This document shows positions 41,201 through 49,918 of a DNA stretch of 64,000 nucleotides, piece by piece. The stretch's first letter is position 1; each line of letters begins with the position of its first letter. This stretch comes from Roseateles terrae (GTDB taxonomy: Bacteria > Pseudomonadota > Gammaproteobacteria > Burkholderiales > Burkholderiaceae_C). The stretch is taken from contig NZ_JACHXO010000003.1 of NCBI RefSeq assembly GCF_014192155.1, positions 536,383 to 600,382 on the forward strand, read 5' to 3'. Made by a program: the position numbers and the translations under genes. Below the pieces are notes generated by a model that saw only the letters and a list, made by a program, of their open reading frames with translations, was not told where the DNA came from and did no database searches.

Positions 41201-41774
41201 AGGAGAAGCGCAGCTGGCGCTGCACCTTGCGGGCAGCGTCGGCTTCGGCCATGGCTTCGCCGATGTTGCGACCCAGCACGAACTGGCGACCCAGCAGCTG
41301 AATGGCCCGGACGGTGGCAGCCACCACTGTCTGCGCGCCCAGGCGCTTGAACAGGCCGGTGTCGGCTTCGGCGTCGGGCAGGAATTTCTTGGAGAGCGAG
41401 ATGGCGCTGGCCGCCAAACCCGCCAGCATCTTGTGCGGGCCGTCGGAGCTGCCGTCGAAGTCGGCGCGGCCGAGCTGGTCGGCGGTCAGGGCGATGGCGG
41501 TTTCCGCATCGGGCACCCGCAGCAGCGCTTCGGCCAGACGCATCAGGGCCAGGCCCTCGGCGCTGGTGATCGGATATTCCCGCAGCAGCGACTCCATCGC
41601 CCAGAACGGCGCCGGGTTGCTGCGCACCTGCTGGACCCAGGGGCGGGCCTGATCGATGACCGAGGCCCAGTTGAGCTTCTGCAGTTCCCCGGCCAGGGCG
41701 TTCACCAGCGGCAGTTCGTCGCGATACGGATCCGGCAGGCGGGTGGTTTCCGGTGGCAGGGCAAAAGCGGTCAT
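38184..41774 (-). CDS. putA: Bifunctional proline dehydrogenase / L-glutamate-gamma-semialdehyde dehydrogenase
   Basis: 1196 residues. Oxidises proline to glutamate in two steps with substrate channelling. The FAD-dependent proline dehydrogenase barrel spans ~residues 130-480 (FMVRLVKGAYWDGEIKRAQ, RVYAPVGEHRDLLAYLVRRL). The aldehyde dehydrogenase covers ~540-1000 with Cys781 in AGQRCSALR as nucleophile and FVCISPWNFPLAIFAGQ. A C-terminal domain of ~190 residues follows. The N-terminus (MTAFALPPETTRLPDP) lacks the ribbon-helix-helix of E. coli PutA, so the enzyme cannot repress itself; the divergent Lrp-type gene fills that role. Confidence 0.96.
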   Translation of the reverse strand: MTAFALPPETTRLPDPYRDELPLVNALAGELQKLNWASVIDQARPWVQQVRSNPAPFWAMESLLREYPITSAEGLALMRLAEALLRVPDAETAIALTADQLGRADFDGSSDGPHKMLAGLAASAISLSKKFLPDAEADTGLFKRLGAQTVVAATVRAIQLLGRQFVLGRNIGEAMAEADAARKVQRQLRFSYDMLGEGARTERDAERYQASYLAAIAAIAGGRRAESPEGSDGISIKLSALFSRYEVLQRERVYAELLPRVWQLVEKAAQANINLTIDAEEVDRLELSLELLDALAARIASHFPDWRGFGLAVQAYQTRARAVVDEVAAIARKHGLRFMVRLVKGAYWDGEIKRAQEQGLPTYPVFTHKPHTDVSYLACAQALLQHHDVIYPQFASHNAGTIAALLQMARALGAKFEMQRLHGMGEGVYREVLKDGSIPCRVYAPVGEHRDLLAYLVRRLLENGANSSFVHQLADPQVAPEALLGSPLTLIQPQPSLPLPFDLFRDHTGRGRDNSQGLDLAVPVHRQPLLDALAACQVPTLAEATNAEVDEALSRLKAGFPAWNATPVAQRAAVLRRAGDALQAALPAYCALLVKEAHKSLGDAISEVREAIDFMRYYADEAERLADDGVSLNGRGVFVCISPWNFPLAIFAGQVVAALAAGNCVAAKPAEQTPAVARECVALLHAAGVPADALALLHGQGETVGARLVASPVTAGVCFTGSTQVAQIINRQLASKPGAGTLPLIAETGGLNAMIVDSTALPEQVIDAVVQSAFRSAGQRCSALRLLAVHEAVADGVIEMLRGAVRELRVGDSANLATDVGPLIDNEAFQAISGDVQRLKTDARVIAEASLADGGPRLLAPIAVELSSIAQLKKEIFGPVLHVVRWSGDVEDVVREINGLGYGLTLGIQTRIDSRALRLASEARIGNVYVNRNIIGAVVGVQPFGGEGMSGTGPKAGGPHYLLRFAAPVVATPVMDDTPAVLTLSAPADLAGLFKAHEAWASRPVGERAALIERAAAGQGPEVTQAWQEIARSARTALADQSLPGPTGESNELRLHGRGVMAVLAQGLTPVELARSLAAALVAGNAVAVVGGSDVTRELREALLRGGVAAAAVTLLPADQLSPVLAARQLAGVVAPAALLAPVQRALATRDGAILPVIPAAEAGHPRQLYRFAAEQTLTINTAAAGGNAALLAGVH

Positions 41775-41889
41775 GACAGTCCTCTCGGGGAGCGAGACTC
41801 GGGGCAGATTAGTGAGTGGCGCTAATGTAGGGAGGCTCGGACTGGATTAAATTCGGTTCCAATGCGGTATCGCCGATATTTATCCAGCC

Positions 41890-42360
41890 ATGAACCTGCC
41901 CGACGACCTGGACAAGATTGACCTGCGCATTCTGCGCGTGCTGCAGCAGGATGGGCGCATCAGCAACCTGAAGCTGGCGGAGGAAGTGCACCTGTCCGCG
42001 ACGGCGGTGCTGGAGCGGGTGAAGCGGCTGACGCGGGACGGCTACATCCTGGGCTATGAGGCCCGGCTGAATCCGGCGAAGCTGGGGGCGTCGATGCTGG
42101 TGTTCATCGAGATCCTGCTGGACCGCACGGTGCATGACGTGATGGACAACTTCCGGGCGGCGGTGCAGTCCCGGCCGGAGATCCTGGAGTGCCATCTGGT
42201 GGCGGGGGGGTTTGACTACCTGCTGAAGACGCGGGTGTCGGACATGGCGGCCTATCGGGAATTCATCGGGGCGTCGATCTGGACGCTGCCGGGGGTGCGG
42301 GAGACGAGGACGTATGCGGTGATGGAAGAGGTGAAGAGTACGACGGCGTTGCCGTTGTGA
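41890..42360 (+). CDS. Lrp/AsnC-family regulator, probable PutR
   Basis: 156 residues. An N-terminal helix-turn-helix (LDKIDLRILRVLQQDGRISN, LKLAEEVHLSATAVLERVKRL) and a C-terminal RAM ligand-binding domain (residues ~75-150, SMLVFIEILLDRT, ILECHLVAGGFDYLLKTRV). It is divergent from putA with 115 bases between starts, the arrangement of Lrp-type activators of proline catabolism called PutR. The AT-rich gap (ATTAAATTCGGTTCCAAT) is a likely binding area. No ribosome site is visible and a TATTTAT stretch lies just before the ATG. Confidence 0.88.
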   Translation: MNLPDDLDKIDLRILRVLQQDGRISNLKLAEEVHLSATAVLERVKRLTRDGYILGYEARLNPAKLGASMLVFIEILLDRTVHDVMDNFRAAVQSRPEILECHLVAGGFDYLLKTRVSDMAAYREFIGASIWTLPGVRETRTYAVMEEVKSTTALPL

Positions 42361-42493
42361 GGCGGCGGGGGGTTGGTCAGCTGATTTGAACCAACAGAGT
42401 CTCTTCTGGGAGAGCCGTCTCGGTGCGGTTGAGAGCGCCATCGCGAGCGCGGGGGCGATGGGCGGCGCTGGAGCTGGATTTCATCGAAATCAA

Positions 42494-42943
42494 CTACTTC
42501 GTATTCGCGACACCTTTGTCAGCGGCCGACCGCGCGGACTTACGAAGCTGCTCCTCGACATGGCTACGCAGGTTGTGCCATCCGGCGATCTGAAGCGCCT
42601 TTGATGCCGCTTTGCGAACGGGCTCCCACGTTGGGTCCGTGAACATCTCGACCTCATTCCACTTCAAGGCCAACGCCGGAAGTTGATGGCATTCGTTCAA
42701 GACCTCTGCGAGCTGACTTTCCAGCGTGGGAAAACTTGATTCCACGCAGCGCCGGAAGTCCTCAACTTCAGTCATCAAGCCTTCGATGTCGCATTCGGGG
42801 CAGCAATTCATTTGCTTGCTCTGGACTGAGGAAGGCAAGTGGAGGAAGTCGAGCGCTTTCATGCCATGGCACGCGTCACTCACCAGACGATGTTCGTCTG
42901 TGGCGAACCAAGCCCAGAATCCAAGCTCAAAATCGTCTTTCAT
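42494..42943 (-). CDS. Hypothetical protein, Trp/Cys-containing, unknown
   Basis: 149 residues with no recognised domain. It opens MKDDFELGFWAWFATDEHRL, has a CCPEC motif that could bind a metal (residues ~48-52), and an acidic middle with two predicted long helices, ending in a basic tail (RKSARSAADKG). The ATG at 42943 has GGAG nine bases upstream; a TTG two codons earlier is an alternative. Size, acidity and the accessory setting resemble small immunity or orphan-defence proteins, but this is a guess. GC is lower than the flanks. Confidence 0.55.
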   Translation of the reverse strand: MKDDFELGFWAWFATDEHRLVSDACHGMKALDFLHLPSSVQSKQMNCCPECDIEGLMTEVEDFRRCVESSFPTLESQLAEVLNECHQLPALALKWNEVEMFTDPTWEPVRKAASKALQIAGWHNLRSHVEEQLRKSARSAADKGVANTK

Positions 42944-43018
42944 TCGCAATCGCTCCGGCAGGTAGAAGGGACCAAACGGCTTGAAAGCTGCAGTTCTGCC
43001 AGCATTCGGCCGCCGCGG

Positions 43019-43414
43019 TCAGACCGCCGGGCGAGCCCAGTCCTTTAGCCCGAACGGACCGTTCGGCGGCGCGGTGGTCCCAAGTGCCCGCAGGTCATCC
43101 GGGTTCCACAGAGAACCGAAGTCGTCATCGACCACGCACGCAGGGAAGGTGTCTATCAAGCGTTGCAAGACATCGAGGGATGCACCTGCTGCCGAACCAC
43201 GGCACCTGCAGAAGCATGCCGCTGCAGAAGGTGGCGCACCCAGGCGCCGGACCACCTCGTCAAGCTCGGCTACCGTCAGTTCCTGCCGCCATTGCTCCTC
43301 ACCGTACATAAAGAAGACGAACGTCTCGGGATCACTGCTTTGTTGCAGGACCTGAAGTTCACTTTCGAGGCGTTCAGGGGAGAACCCACGGAAAAACGCT
43401 ATGACACCGTCCAT
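43019..43414 (-). CDS. Hypothetical protein, unknown
   Basis: 131 residues, soluble. It begins MDGVIAFFRGFSPERLESEL and includes a CFCRCRG cluster in the middle (residues ~83-89), an acidic helix and LGTTAPPNGPFGLKDW near the end. AGGAA sits before the ATG. I recognise no family. It runs in the same direction as the gene at 42494-42943, 75 bases apart, and divergent from the effector-like gene, so the pair may be an immunity cassette or leftovers of one. Confidence 0.5.
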   Translation of the reverse strand: MDGVIAFFRGFSPERLESELQVLQQSSDPETFVFFMYGEEQWRQELTVAELDEVVRRLGAPPSAAACFCRCRGSAAGASLDVLQRLIDTFPACVVDDDFGSLWNPDDLRALGTTAPPNGPFGLKDWARPAV

Positions 43415-43674
43415 GATCAGCTTCCTGCGCGTTCGCTTCTGACCGGTTGCCGCCCGTCGGTTGACCAAGTCTAATGCCCGCTTTCTATGCAAAGCTGCCG
43501 GTCGCGCAGGATGATGCCTTCGAGCTGTTGCCATCGTTTGGGTCTTGGCGGGAATGACGTTTCTCGCTTCCATTTCCCCGAGTTGACCTTAGCCACTATC
43601 TGACGACTCCGCACCGTGGCACCTTGCGGCCTGTACGAGCCCTGCGCTCATATCTAACGAAAAGGACCTTGAAC

Positions 43675-44427
43675 GTGCCGAGCCCCCGTCCGCCGACCAT
43701 TGGCAATCCTGCGCAACCATCCGGAGCGACTTCGCCTGGCGCCGGTTCAAAAATCCTTTACGTTAACAAGGTCGGTAGCGATGGCTGGCTTCAGGCCTTG
43801 GCCAACAACTCCAACGAACGGGTGTCCCTTTTTAAGTATGCGCAGGTCGCGGACGTCCAAAGCCGTGGTGGGCGTACCTACTTCAAAGTGATGGAGGGAG
43901 TCGCTAAGGGCAGAACGCTGAGCTTGACTGACGCCAATGCAAGAGAACATCTCGGTCCGATTGGTCCGAAACGCACGCCGGCGCACATTACCGTGACCTA
44001 CGGTAGCTATGACCCGAACTGGTACTCAAAGGCTCGAGATGAGCGCCTACCCCAGCAGACGGCTACTCTGGACATTGCCGGTGTGAAGTCAACGGTTACG
44101 ATGAATACCGTGTGGGGCACTGGCTACTTCCCCTTGCCACCCGGGAGTTACACGGTGCTGCTGCCTGATGTTCCGCACGATGCGAACATGACTCGCTTTT
44201 ATCGACGCGTGGAGCCCCAACTGACTTTTGATCAGGTCTGGTTCCCCATTCTGTTTGGTAACAACAGCCGCTATGTTCATATCGGCAACGTCTCTGATGG
44301 TTGTGTCACAGTCATGGACTTTGCCCGGTGGCCCTCCATCCACGAGGCCTTGCTGAGTCATCGCACGGTGGACGGGCGAGGCGTTGCGCTTCTGACGGTG
44401 AAGGGCAAGCCGGAGCGGGAGCGATGA
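43675..44427 (+). CDS. L,D-transpeptidase-like (SxGC) protein without signal peptide; candidate secreted peptidoglycan effector
   Basis: 250 residues from a GTG start, chosen because AAAGGA lies eight bases upstream; in-frame TTG codons at 43669 and 43624 are alternatives. Residues ~55-105 are a beta-rich N-terminal part, and residues ~110-250 carry the YkuD-like signature YVHIGNVSDGCVTV: His202, Ser207 and Cys210 match the HxG...SxGC catalytic site of L,D-transpeptidases and of the DUF2778 (Tlde1-type) effectors. There is no signal peptide, odd for a cell-wall enzyme unless exported by a type VI system. The next gene overlaps it and encodes a signal-peptide-bearing partner. Confidence 0.65.
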   Translation: MPSPRPPTIGNPAQPSGATSPGAGSKILYVNKVGSDGWLQALANNSNERVSLFKYAQVADVQSRGGRTYFKVMEGVAKGRTLSLTDANAREHLGPIGPKRTPAHITVTYGSYDPNWYSKARDERLPQQTATLDIAGVKSTVTMNTVWGTGYFPLPPGSYTVLLPDVPHDANMTRFYRRVEPQLTFDQVWFPILFGNNSRYVHIGNVSDGCVTVMDFARWPSIHEALLSHRTVDGRGVALLTVKGKPERER

Positions 44428-44975
44428 GCGCCAGCAGTATCACGAAGGCCGTATTCATCGCGACCCTCATCGCAGTGGTCTCATTCCGGCCAGCGCATGG
44501 GGACGGTCTGTCCGCATCTGAAGAAGATCGCAGGGCAGCAGCGGCGCTCAATGCCGAAGGCGATTCTGCTTATCGAGCAGGTAGGTTCGACAAGGCGCTG
44601 AAAGCCTACATGAACGCCTACCCCAACTATCCAAACGCTCACGCATACCTGATGGCTGGGGACACCTATTGGCGGGCCGTGTTGGCGGCCCATACGCCGC
44701 AGAGTTTGAGCAGTGCCCCGGACTCCTGCGCCATAACAAACAAGTTCTTTGCTGAAGATGCTCAGCGGAGCTTGGACCAGCATTACCGGCCCGGTCTTTC
44801 CCTGGCTGCCAGGGAGGTGAAGGACTCAAAGGGTCCAACCACCCTGCGCGAGCGCTCAATCAAATCCGCAGCCTGTCTCACCACCATTCAGGCCAAATAC
44901 GCTGCGCTTCCCAAGACCGCATGCGTGGATCTGCGCGAGGTCTCGGCGTGTCTCGGAGAGCCGCTGCGGCCATGA
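44424..44975 (+). CDS. Periplasmic TPR-like protein, possible immunity partner of the SxGC protein
   Basis: 183 residues. A Sec signal peptide (ITKAVFIATLIAVVSFRPAHG) leads to a helical domain with a TPR-like unit (GDSAYRAGRFDKALKAYMNA, residues ~45-65) and three cysteines that could form a disulfide. Its ATG overlaps the stop of the preceding gene (ATGA), so the two are translated together. A periplasmic partner co-translated with a wall-active enzyme is how T6SS effector-immunity pairs are built, but a chaperone role is possible too. Confidence 0.6.
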   Translation: MSASSITKAVFIATLIAVVSFRPAHGDGLSASEEDRRAAAALNAEGDSAYRAGRFDKALKAYMNAYPNYPNAHAYLMAGDTYWRAVLAAHTPQSLSSAPDSCAITNKFFAEDAQRSLDQHYRPGLSLAAREVKDSKGPTTLRERSIKSAACLTTIQAKYAALPKTACVDLREVSACLGEPLRP

Positions 44976-45070
44976 CGTGTGGTCTGGGGCGCCAGCGCCC
45001 CCTTGCAGATCGTTGCCCCGGCATTCAAGACAACGCCATACTGCCCACCCCGCCCTCTCCATTGCCGTTG

Positions 45071-45958
45071 ATGTCGCGCCAACTCCACCCCCTGCCCCTC
45101 CTGCTCGCCGCCTTGGGCTTCGCGTTCGCCTCCGCCGCCCAGGCCGCCATCCAGGAAACCATCGTCCGCCTCCCCGCCCGCGTGAGCGATGCCTACGGCA
45201 AGGTGGTCGAGCAAGACATGGTGGTCACCCTCTTCGAAGACGACGCCCCGAGCAAGACGCTGCGACCGATCGCCGTCCTGCTGCACGGCCGCGCGGCGGA
45301 CGCTGCCAAGCGGGCCGCCATCGGTCGTGCCACCTACCGCGCCAATGCCCGCTGGCTGGTGCACCAAGGCTTTGCAGTCGTGGTCCCCACCCGCATCGGC
45401 TACGGTGAGACCGGCGGCGAGGATGTCGAAAGCTCGGGCACCTGCAACAACAAGCACTATCCCCCCGGCTATCAAGCCGCCGCGGAGGAATCGCTGGTCG
45501 CCATGACCTTCATGCAGAAACGGCCCGGCGTGGACCCGGACCGCGTGGTGGTCATCGGCCAGTCCTACGGCGGGGCCACCGCCATCGCCATGGCCGCCAT
45601 GAACCCGCCCGGCTTGAAGGCCGCCATCAACTTTGCGGGCGGCGGTGGCGGCAATCCCGAGACGCAGCCACAAGAGCCCTGCGCGCCCCACCGCATGCGC
45701 CAGATGTTTGCCAGCTACGGCAAGACCGCCAAGGTGCCGACCCTCTGGATCTACACCGAGAACGACCAGTGGATGGGCGCCAAATACCCGGTGCAATGGC
45801 ATCAGGCCTTCGTGGAGGCCGGCGGCATCGGGGACTTCATGCAGTTCGGACCCAACGGGAAGGACGGCCACGGCCTGTTCACCCAGGCACCGGACGTCTG
45901 GAAACCTCACGTCAGCGAGTTTTTGAAACAGCAGGGCTTGGTGGCCGGCCAGGACTGA
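45071..45958 (+). CDS. Secreted dienelactone-hydrolase-like alpha/beta hydrolase
   Basis: 295 residues with a signal peptide (LLLAALGFAFASAAQAA). The alpha/beta-hydrolase residues are visible: VLLHGRAADAAKR oxyanion area, VVIGQSYGGATA (nucleophile Ser), an IYTENDQW acid loop and GKDGHGLF (His). A CNNKHYP loop and a paired Cys later (EPCAP) suggest a disulfide in the mature protein. Substrate unknown; probably an esterase. It starts 95 bases after the TPR protein but lacks a clear ribosome site. Confidence 0.78.
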   Translation: MSRQLHPLPLLLAALGFAFASAAQAAIQETIVRLPARVSDAYGKVVEQDMVVTLFEDDAPSKTLRPIAVLLHGRAADAAKRAAIGRATYRANARWLVHQGFAVVVPTRIGYGETGGEDVESSGTCNNKHYPPGYQAAAEESLVAMTFMQKRPGVDPDRVVVIGQSYGGATAIAMAAMNPPGLKAAINFAGGGGGNPETQPQEPCAPHRMRQMFASYGKTAKVPTLWIYTENDQWMGAKYPVQWHQAFVEAGGIGDFMQFGPNGKDGHGLFTQAPDVWKPHVSEFLKQQGLVAGQD

Positions 45959-46038
45959 TATCGGCCCCCGCCGCGGAGGGACCTGCTTCCAGGCCCCCTC
46001 TCCAACCCGCCCCTGAGCGGGCTGCCCAGCGTGAGGCC

Positions 46039-46425
46039 ATGAGCGGACAGTGGCGTACCTCCCCACTTCACGGCGCCCTTGCCGGCCCGTCCCGCTCCAT
46101 GGCTCTGTTCCCCTCTCCCGCCTTGCGGCGCCCCGCCGCCCTGGCTGAACCCAAAGCCTCGGCCCCGGCGCCGACCACGCCCGCCGCCCTCCAGCCGCCG
46201 GTCGACGCCGGCGGCCGCGGCTGGTTCGACTCCAGCTACCTCCTGCGCCGCGGCCTGGAGGTCCGCGAGATCACAGCACGCGAGTGGATGATCCTGACCC
46301 GTGCCAGTCCGCCACCGGCGATGCGGCCCGGCGGTGCATCTCCTGGCGGGTGTACGGATGCTCCCGGCCTGACAGCGCCAGGCTCAGCGCCGTCACCCAC
46401 TGGTGGGTGCGCGCCGGCGGGGTGA
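46039..46425 (+). CDS. Small hypothetical protein, partly antisense to the PAP2 gene
   Basis: An open frame of 128 codons. Its middle, GWFDSSYLLRRGLEVREITA (residues ~64-83), looks like short conserved hypothetical proteins of Burkholderiales that carry a WFDSS...L..GLEV block, but the Pro/Gly-rich tail after it overlaps the 3' end of the PAP2 gene by 155 bases on the other strand and looks non-coding. The true product may stop near that block through a sequence difference. Start uncertain (46039 or 46099). Confidence 0.3.
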   Translation: MSGQWRTSPLHGALAGPSRSMALFPSPALRRPAALAEPKASAPAPTTPAALQPPVDAGGRGWFDSSYLLRRGLEVREITAREWMILTRASPPPAMRPGGASPGGCTDAPGLTAPGSAPSPTGGCAPAG

Positions 46426-46996
46426 ACCACGGCGCCGCCATCAGCATCGCCAGCATGACCAGCGACAGCCCGGCACTGCGGCGCAGCACCCGCACCGAGG
46501 TCTCGCCATCGGTGCCAGGCCGTGCCTCCCACAACGCAAACAGCGCCACCGCCGCGCCCAGATCGAAGCCCAACAGGGCTTCGGATGCGGAATGGGCGCC
46601 CACCGGCAATCGGGAATAAGCGATCAGCGCCGCGAGCCCCAAAGCCAGGCACAGACCCAGCGCCCGCAGTCCGGCCGAACGCACCGCCTGCAGACCGAGC
46701 CATGCCAGCAGCGGATACACGGCCGAGGCGCAGACCGCATGACCCGAAAAGCCGGTGAAGTCCCAGGCGGCGATGCCCAGCTCCCAACCGATGAACGCCA
46801 GCTTGGACAGCATCGTGAGCCCGAACACCAGCACGAAGCCGGTCACCCAGCGCTTCACCACCGTCCGCTGCCGCTTGCAAGCCCACAGGCCCGCCACGGC
46901 CACAGCCGCCATCGGCAACAAGACCTGCGCCTCACCGAGACGGGTGAGTACATGCCAGAACGCAAGGGTCGATGCAGGGGAATCAGGCGCCAACAC
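46271..46996 (-). CDS. PAP2-superfamily membrane phosphatase
   Basis: 241 residues with about six helices. The acid-phosphatase motifs are FTGFSGHAVCAS (SGH) and YSRLPVGAHSASEALLGFDLG (SRx...HxxxD), but the N-terminal KxxxxxxRP motif is only partly seen (KRQRTVVKRW). The family removes phosphate from lipid phosphates such as undecaprenyl diphosphate or phosphatidate. The start at 46996 was the first Met in frame. The C-terminal ~16 residues may be non-native. Confidence 0.8.
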   Translation of the reverse strand: MLAPDSPASTLAFWHVLTRLGEAQVLLPMAAVAVAGLWACKRQRTVVKRWVTGFVLVFGLTMLSKLAFIGWELGIAAWDFTGFSGHAVCASAVYPLLAWLGLQAVRSAGLRALGLCLALGLAALIAYSRLPVGAHSASEALLGFDLGAAVALFALWEARPGTDGETSVRVLRRSAGLSLVMLAMLMAAPWFTPPARTHQWVTALSLALSGREHPYTRQEMHRRAASPVADWHGSGSSTRVL

Positions 46997-47149
46997 GATG
47001 AAGCGGGTATCCAGGCAAAAGCAGAGACGGCAGCCAGGCCACCCGGAGGTCAGGGGCGCGGCCGAAGAACGCGCAGCTTAGCGTCTGGAATGCGACCCGA
47101 AACGCACGCCGCCAGGGGCCGTGCCGATCCGGTCACACTCGTGCGGCCT

Positions 47150-49465
47150 TCAGGCCAGTTGCAGCCGCTTGACCGGCGGACGACGCAGCGCCTCCGGCGG
47201 TGGCGTCGTGACAAAACTCTCCGACGGCATCGGGCGCCCATACAGCCACCCCTGCGCCCAGTCGCAGCCTTCCCGGCGCAACCATTCCGCCTGTTCCTCG
47301 GTCTCGACGCCTTCGGCCAGCACTTCCATCTGCAGGCTGCGCGCGAGCACGATGACGGTCCGTGCAATCGCCGCGACGTTGGCATCGCTGCCCAGCTCGT
47401 TCACAAAGCTGCGGTCAATCTTGAGCGTGCTGACCGGCATGCGCTTCAGATAGGCCAGCGACGAATAGCCCGTGCCGAAGTCGTCGATGGCCACACGGAC
47501 ACCGCGCCGCGAGAGCCGGCTCAGCAGGCTGATGGCCTGTTCCGCATCTTCCAGCAGCAGGCTTTCAGTGACTTCCAGCTCCAGCGCCTGCGGCGGGCAA
47601 CCGGTCTCGGTGAGGATGAAATCCAGCGTGTCGATGAAGTCCGGCTGCCGCAGCTGCCGCGCCGACACGTTCACCGCCACCTGCTGCGGCTTGCCCTCCT
47701 GACCCTGCCAGCGCGCCACCTGCGCGCAGGCCTGCTCGAGCACCCAGCGTCCGATCGGCACGATGAGGCCGGTCTCTTCCGCGAGCGGGATGAAGTCGGC
47801 CGGGGAGATCGGGCCGCGGGTCGGATGCCGCCAGCGCAGCAACGCCTCGGCGCCGATCAGGCTGCCGTCGGAGAGCCGGACCTGCGGTTGGTACTCCAGC
47901 CGGAACTGCGCCGCCTCGTTGGCCTGGCGCAGGGCATGGGTCAGCTCGAAGCGCTGCTGCACCGCCTGCGTCAGCTCCGGTCGGTAGGACTGCACCGAGC
48001 CCCGCGCCTGCAGCTTGGCCCGGCACATGGCCACTTCCGCATTGCGCAGCAGCTCGTCGACCTGAATGCCGTCGGCCGGGAACAGCGCCAGGCCTACGCT
48101 GGCGCCCACATTGAAGCGGTGATGGTCGATGACGATCGGCTCGTCCATTGCCTGGATCAGCCGGTCACCCAGACGCATCGCGGTCTCTTCGTCCACCAGA
48201 CCCGACAGCACCACCACGAATTCGTCGGCCCCCACCCGGGCGACCGAGTCGGAGACACGCACCACATTGACGAATCGGGCCGCAGCGGTCAGCAGCACCT
48301 GGTCGCCTGCGGCATGGCCGGCAATGTCGTTGACGTCCCGGAAGCCGTCGAGGTCGATGTAGAGCACCGCCACGCAGGTCTGGTCCCGCTGCGCGGTGCC
48401 AATCTGGCGGGCGATGCGGTCCCGCAGCAGCGCTGCATTGGGCAATCCGGTGAGGCTGTCATGCAGCGACTGATGCAGCAGCTCAGCCTCGGTCATCTTG
48501 ATGCGGGAGATGTCGGTCAGCACGCTGAGGTAGCTGACCTGCGAGGCTGTGTCCGGCCCTGCCGCTTCGCCGGGCACCTTGACGAAGGTGGCCCACATCG
48601 GAATGGTGTCGCCGTTGCTGTGGCGCTCGGTGACTTCTCCGCTCCACTTGCCGTGCTGCTGCACCTCTGCCCAGAGCTCACGCAGCTTGTCGGGATCCTG
48701 ATCGCCTTCACGCAGCATCAGCGGCCGCTTGCCCAGCAGGTCTTCCCTCGTCCGGCCGGTAATGGCGCACAGGGCCGGGTTCACATCGCAGATGCGCAGC
48801 TCGGCGTCCAGCACCATGATGCCTTCGCCGCAGTGTTCGTAGACGGTCGCCGCCCGTCGAGCCGCCTCGGTGGCCCGCTGAAGTTCGGTCACGTCGCGGG
48901 CGATGGCGACCTGGCCCAGCGCCTGATCTTCATCCCGCACCTCGGCGCTCAGCACGTCCAGGCAGCGGGAACGACCCTGCTCGTCGACCCGCCAGCTGAG
49001 CGACCGGCCCCCGTCGTTGCCGGTGTTCCAGTGCAGCGGGCGGCGCAGTTCCTCGTCGCGGCGACCGAGCAGTTCGCCTTCGGTCATGCCCACCAGACGC
49101 TCGAAGGCCGGGTTGCAGCCCTCGTAGGCGCCCTCGGCGTCCTTGAAATACATCGGGTCGGGGATGGCATTGAGCAGCGCGCTCAGCCGTGCGCGCTCCC
49201 GGCGCACCCGTCGCAGTTCATCCCGCCGGCGCCGCAGCCGCTCCCGTTGCTGGAAGAACAGGCTGACCATCCAGCCCATCGCAATGCCGCCCACCACGCA
49301 GGTGGCGCCCAGCCAGAACACCGTGCCGCCCGCCCCCATCAAGGCCTGCACCGAAGACAACGGCGCGGCCACGGCCGGGCTAGCTGCCATCGGCAGCACC
49401 ACGCTCAAGACTGGCACCGGACTGGACACGGACCTGCTTCCCCATTGCTTCAGGCGAATGCGCAT
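47150..49465 (-). CDS. PAS-PAS-GGDEF-EAL cyclic-di-GMP protein with altered GGDEF site
   Basis: 771 residues. A signal-like first helix and a second membrane span (residues ~45-70) are followed by a coiled coil, two PAS domains (~85-200 and ~205-330), a GGDEF domain (~345-500) and an EAL domain (~515-760). The GGDEF site reads GADEF, so cyclase activity is doubtful, although an RVSD I-site is kept five residues upstream. The EAL domain is intact: [37 protein letters not shown] and LKIDRSF. It is therefore probably a phosphodiesterase lowering c-di-GMP in response to a signal. Confidence 0.92.
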   Translation of the reverse strand: MRIRLKQWGSRSVSSPVPVLSVVLPMAASPAVAAPLSSVQALMGAGGTVFWLGATCVVGGIAMGWMVSLFFQQRERLRRRRDELRRVRRERARLSALLNAIPDPMYFKDAEGAYEGCNPAFERLVGMTEGELLGRRDEELRRPLHWNTGNDGGRSLSWRVDEQGRSRCLDVLSAEVRDEDQALGQVAIARDVTELQRATEAARRAATVYEHCGEGIMVLDAELRICDVNPALCAITGRTREDLLGKRPLMLREGDQDPDKLRELWAEVQQHGKWSGEVTERHSNGDTIPMWATFVKVPGEAAGPDTASQVSYLSVLTDISRIKMTEAELLHQSLHDSLTGLPNAALLRDRIARQIGTAQRDQTCVAVLYIDLDGFRDVNDIAGHAAGDQVLLTAAARFVNVVRVSDSVARVGADEFVVVLSGLVDEETAMRLGDRLIQAMDEPIVIDHHRFNVGASVGLALFPADGIQVDELLRNAEVAMCRAKLQARGSVQSYRPELTQAVQQRFELTHALRQANEAAQFRLEYQPQVRLSDGSLIGAEALLRWRHPTRGPISPADFIPLAEETGLIVPIGRWVLEQACAQVARWQGQEGKPQQVAVNVSARQLRQPDFIDTLDFILTETGCPPQALELEVTESLLLEDAEQAISLLSRLSRRGVRVAIDDFGTGYSSLAYLKRMPVSTLKIDRSFVNELGSDANVAAIARTVIVLARSLQMEVLAEGVETEEQAEWLRREGCDWAQGWLYGRPMPSESFVTTPPPEALRRPPVKRLQLA

Positions 49466-49918
49466 GGCTCACCTATGTTTTATGGCGGGGGACGCCGCAA
49501 AAGACGTCATCGCCCGCTGGGCTTGCGGGTAGCGGCCCCTCCCTCCTCGCACGACGGCGGAGTATGGGCGGGCCAGCTTGTCGGATGCCAACCTTGGATC
49601 TCACGCAGTCAGCGGTTCGCTGCAGGATTACACGTTTTACGTTCTCTTATTTCTTGCAACAGATGGGTTCGGTCGCCAAGTCTGTTATTTGGACTCTGTA
49701 CGGAGGTTTTTGTGCGTCATTCGCCCATCCGGGACGAGCCGCGTGTGCGGGCCTTTTCTTAGCAGAAACCCTTTCTTAACCCGCCTGGACAGAGCTTCCT
49801 GAATACACTCGCGGTCTGTGTCCAGATTGATTTCGAACTTCACACACCTGCCATGACGCAACAAGCCTTAGCAACAAGCCCGTCGTCCAATGCTCCGAAA
49901 CGAGTGGAGACCCGGACG
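49466..49918 (+). other. 453-bp upstream region of the lipoprotein gene
   Basis: Lower in GC than its surroundings, especially 49600-49860. It holds TTGCAACAG (49656) and several T/A-rich stretches that could be promoter parts, and TTTCTTAACC near 49775, but no pair at standard spacing that I would call. No RNA gene or convincing coding frame is seen; an ATG at 49853 would extend the lipoprotein by 22 polar residues. Confidence 0.4.

Noticed and set aside
38172..41825. Plus-strand frame of 1217 codons
   Set aside because: Lies fully opposite putA, rich in His/Gln/Arg as expected for an antisense shadow in GC-rich DNA.
46403..49762. Plus-strand frame of 1119 codons
   Set aside because: Antisense to the PAP2 and GGDEF-EAL genes, both of which have clear motifs.
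49578..49802. A 74-codon frame upstream of the lipoprotein
   Set aside because: No ribosome site and no recognisable protein character; lies in the AT-richer promoter region.
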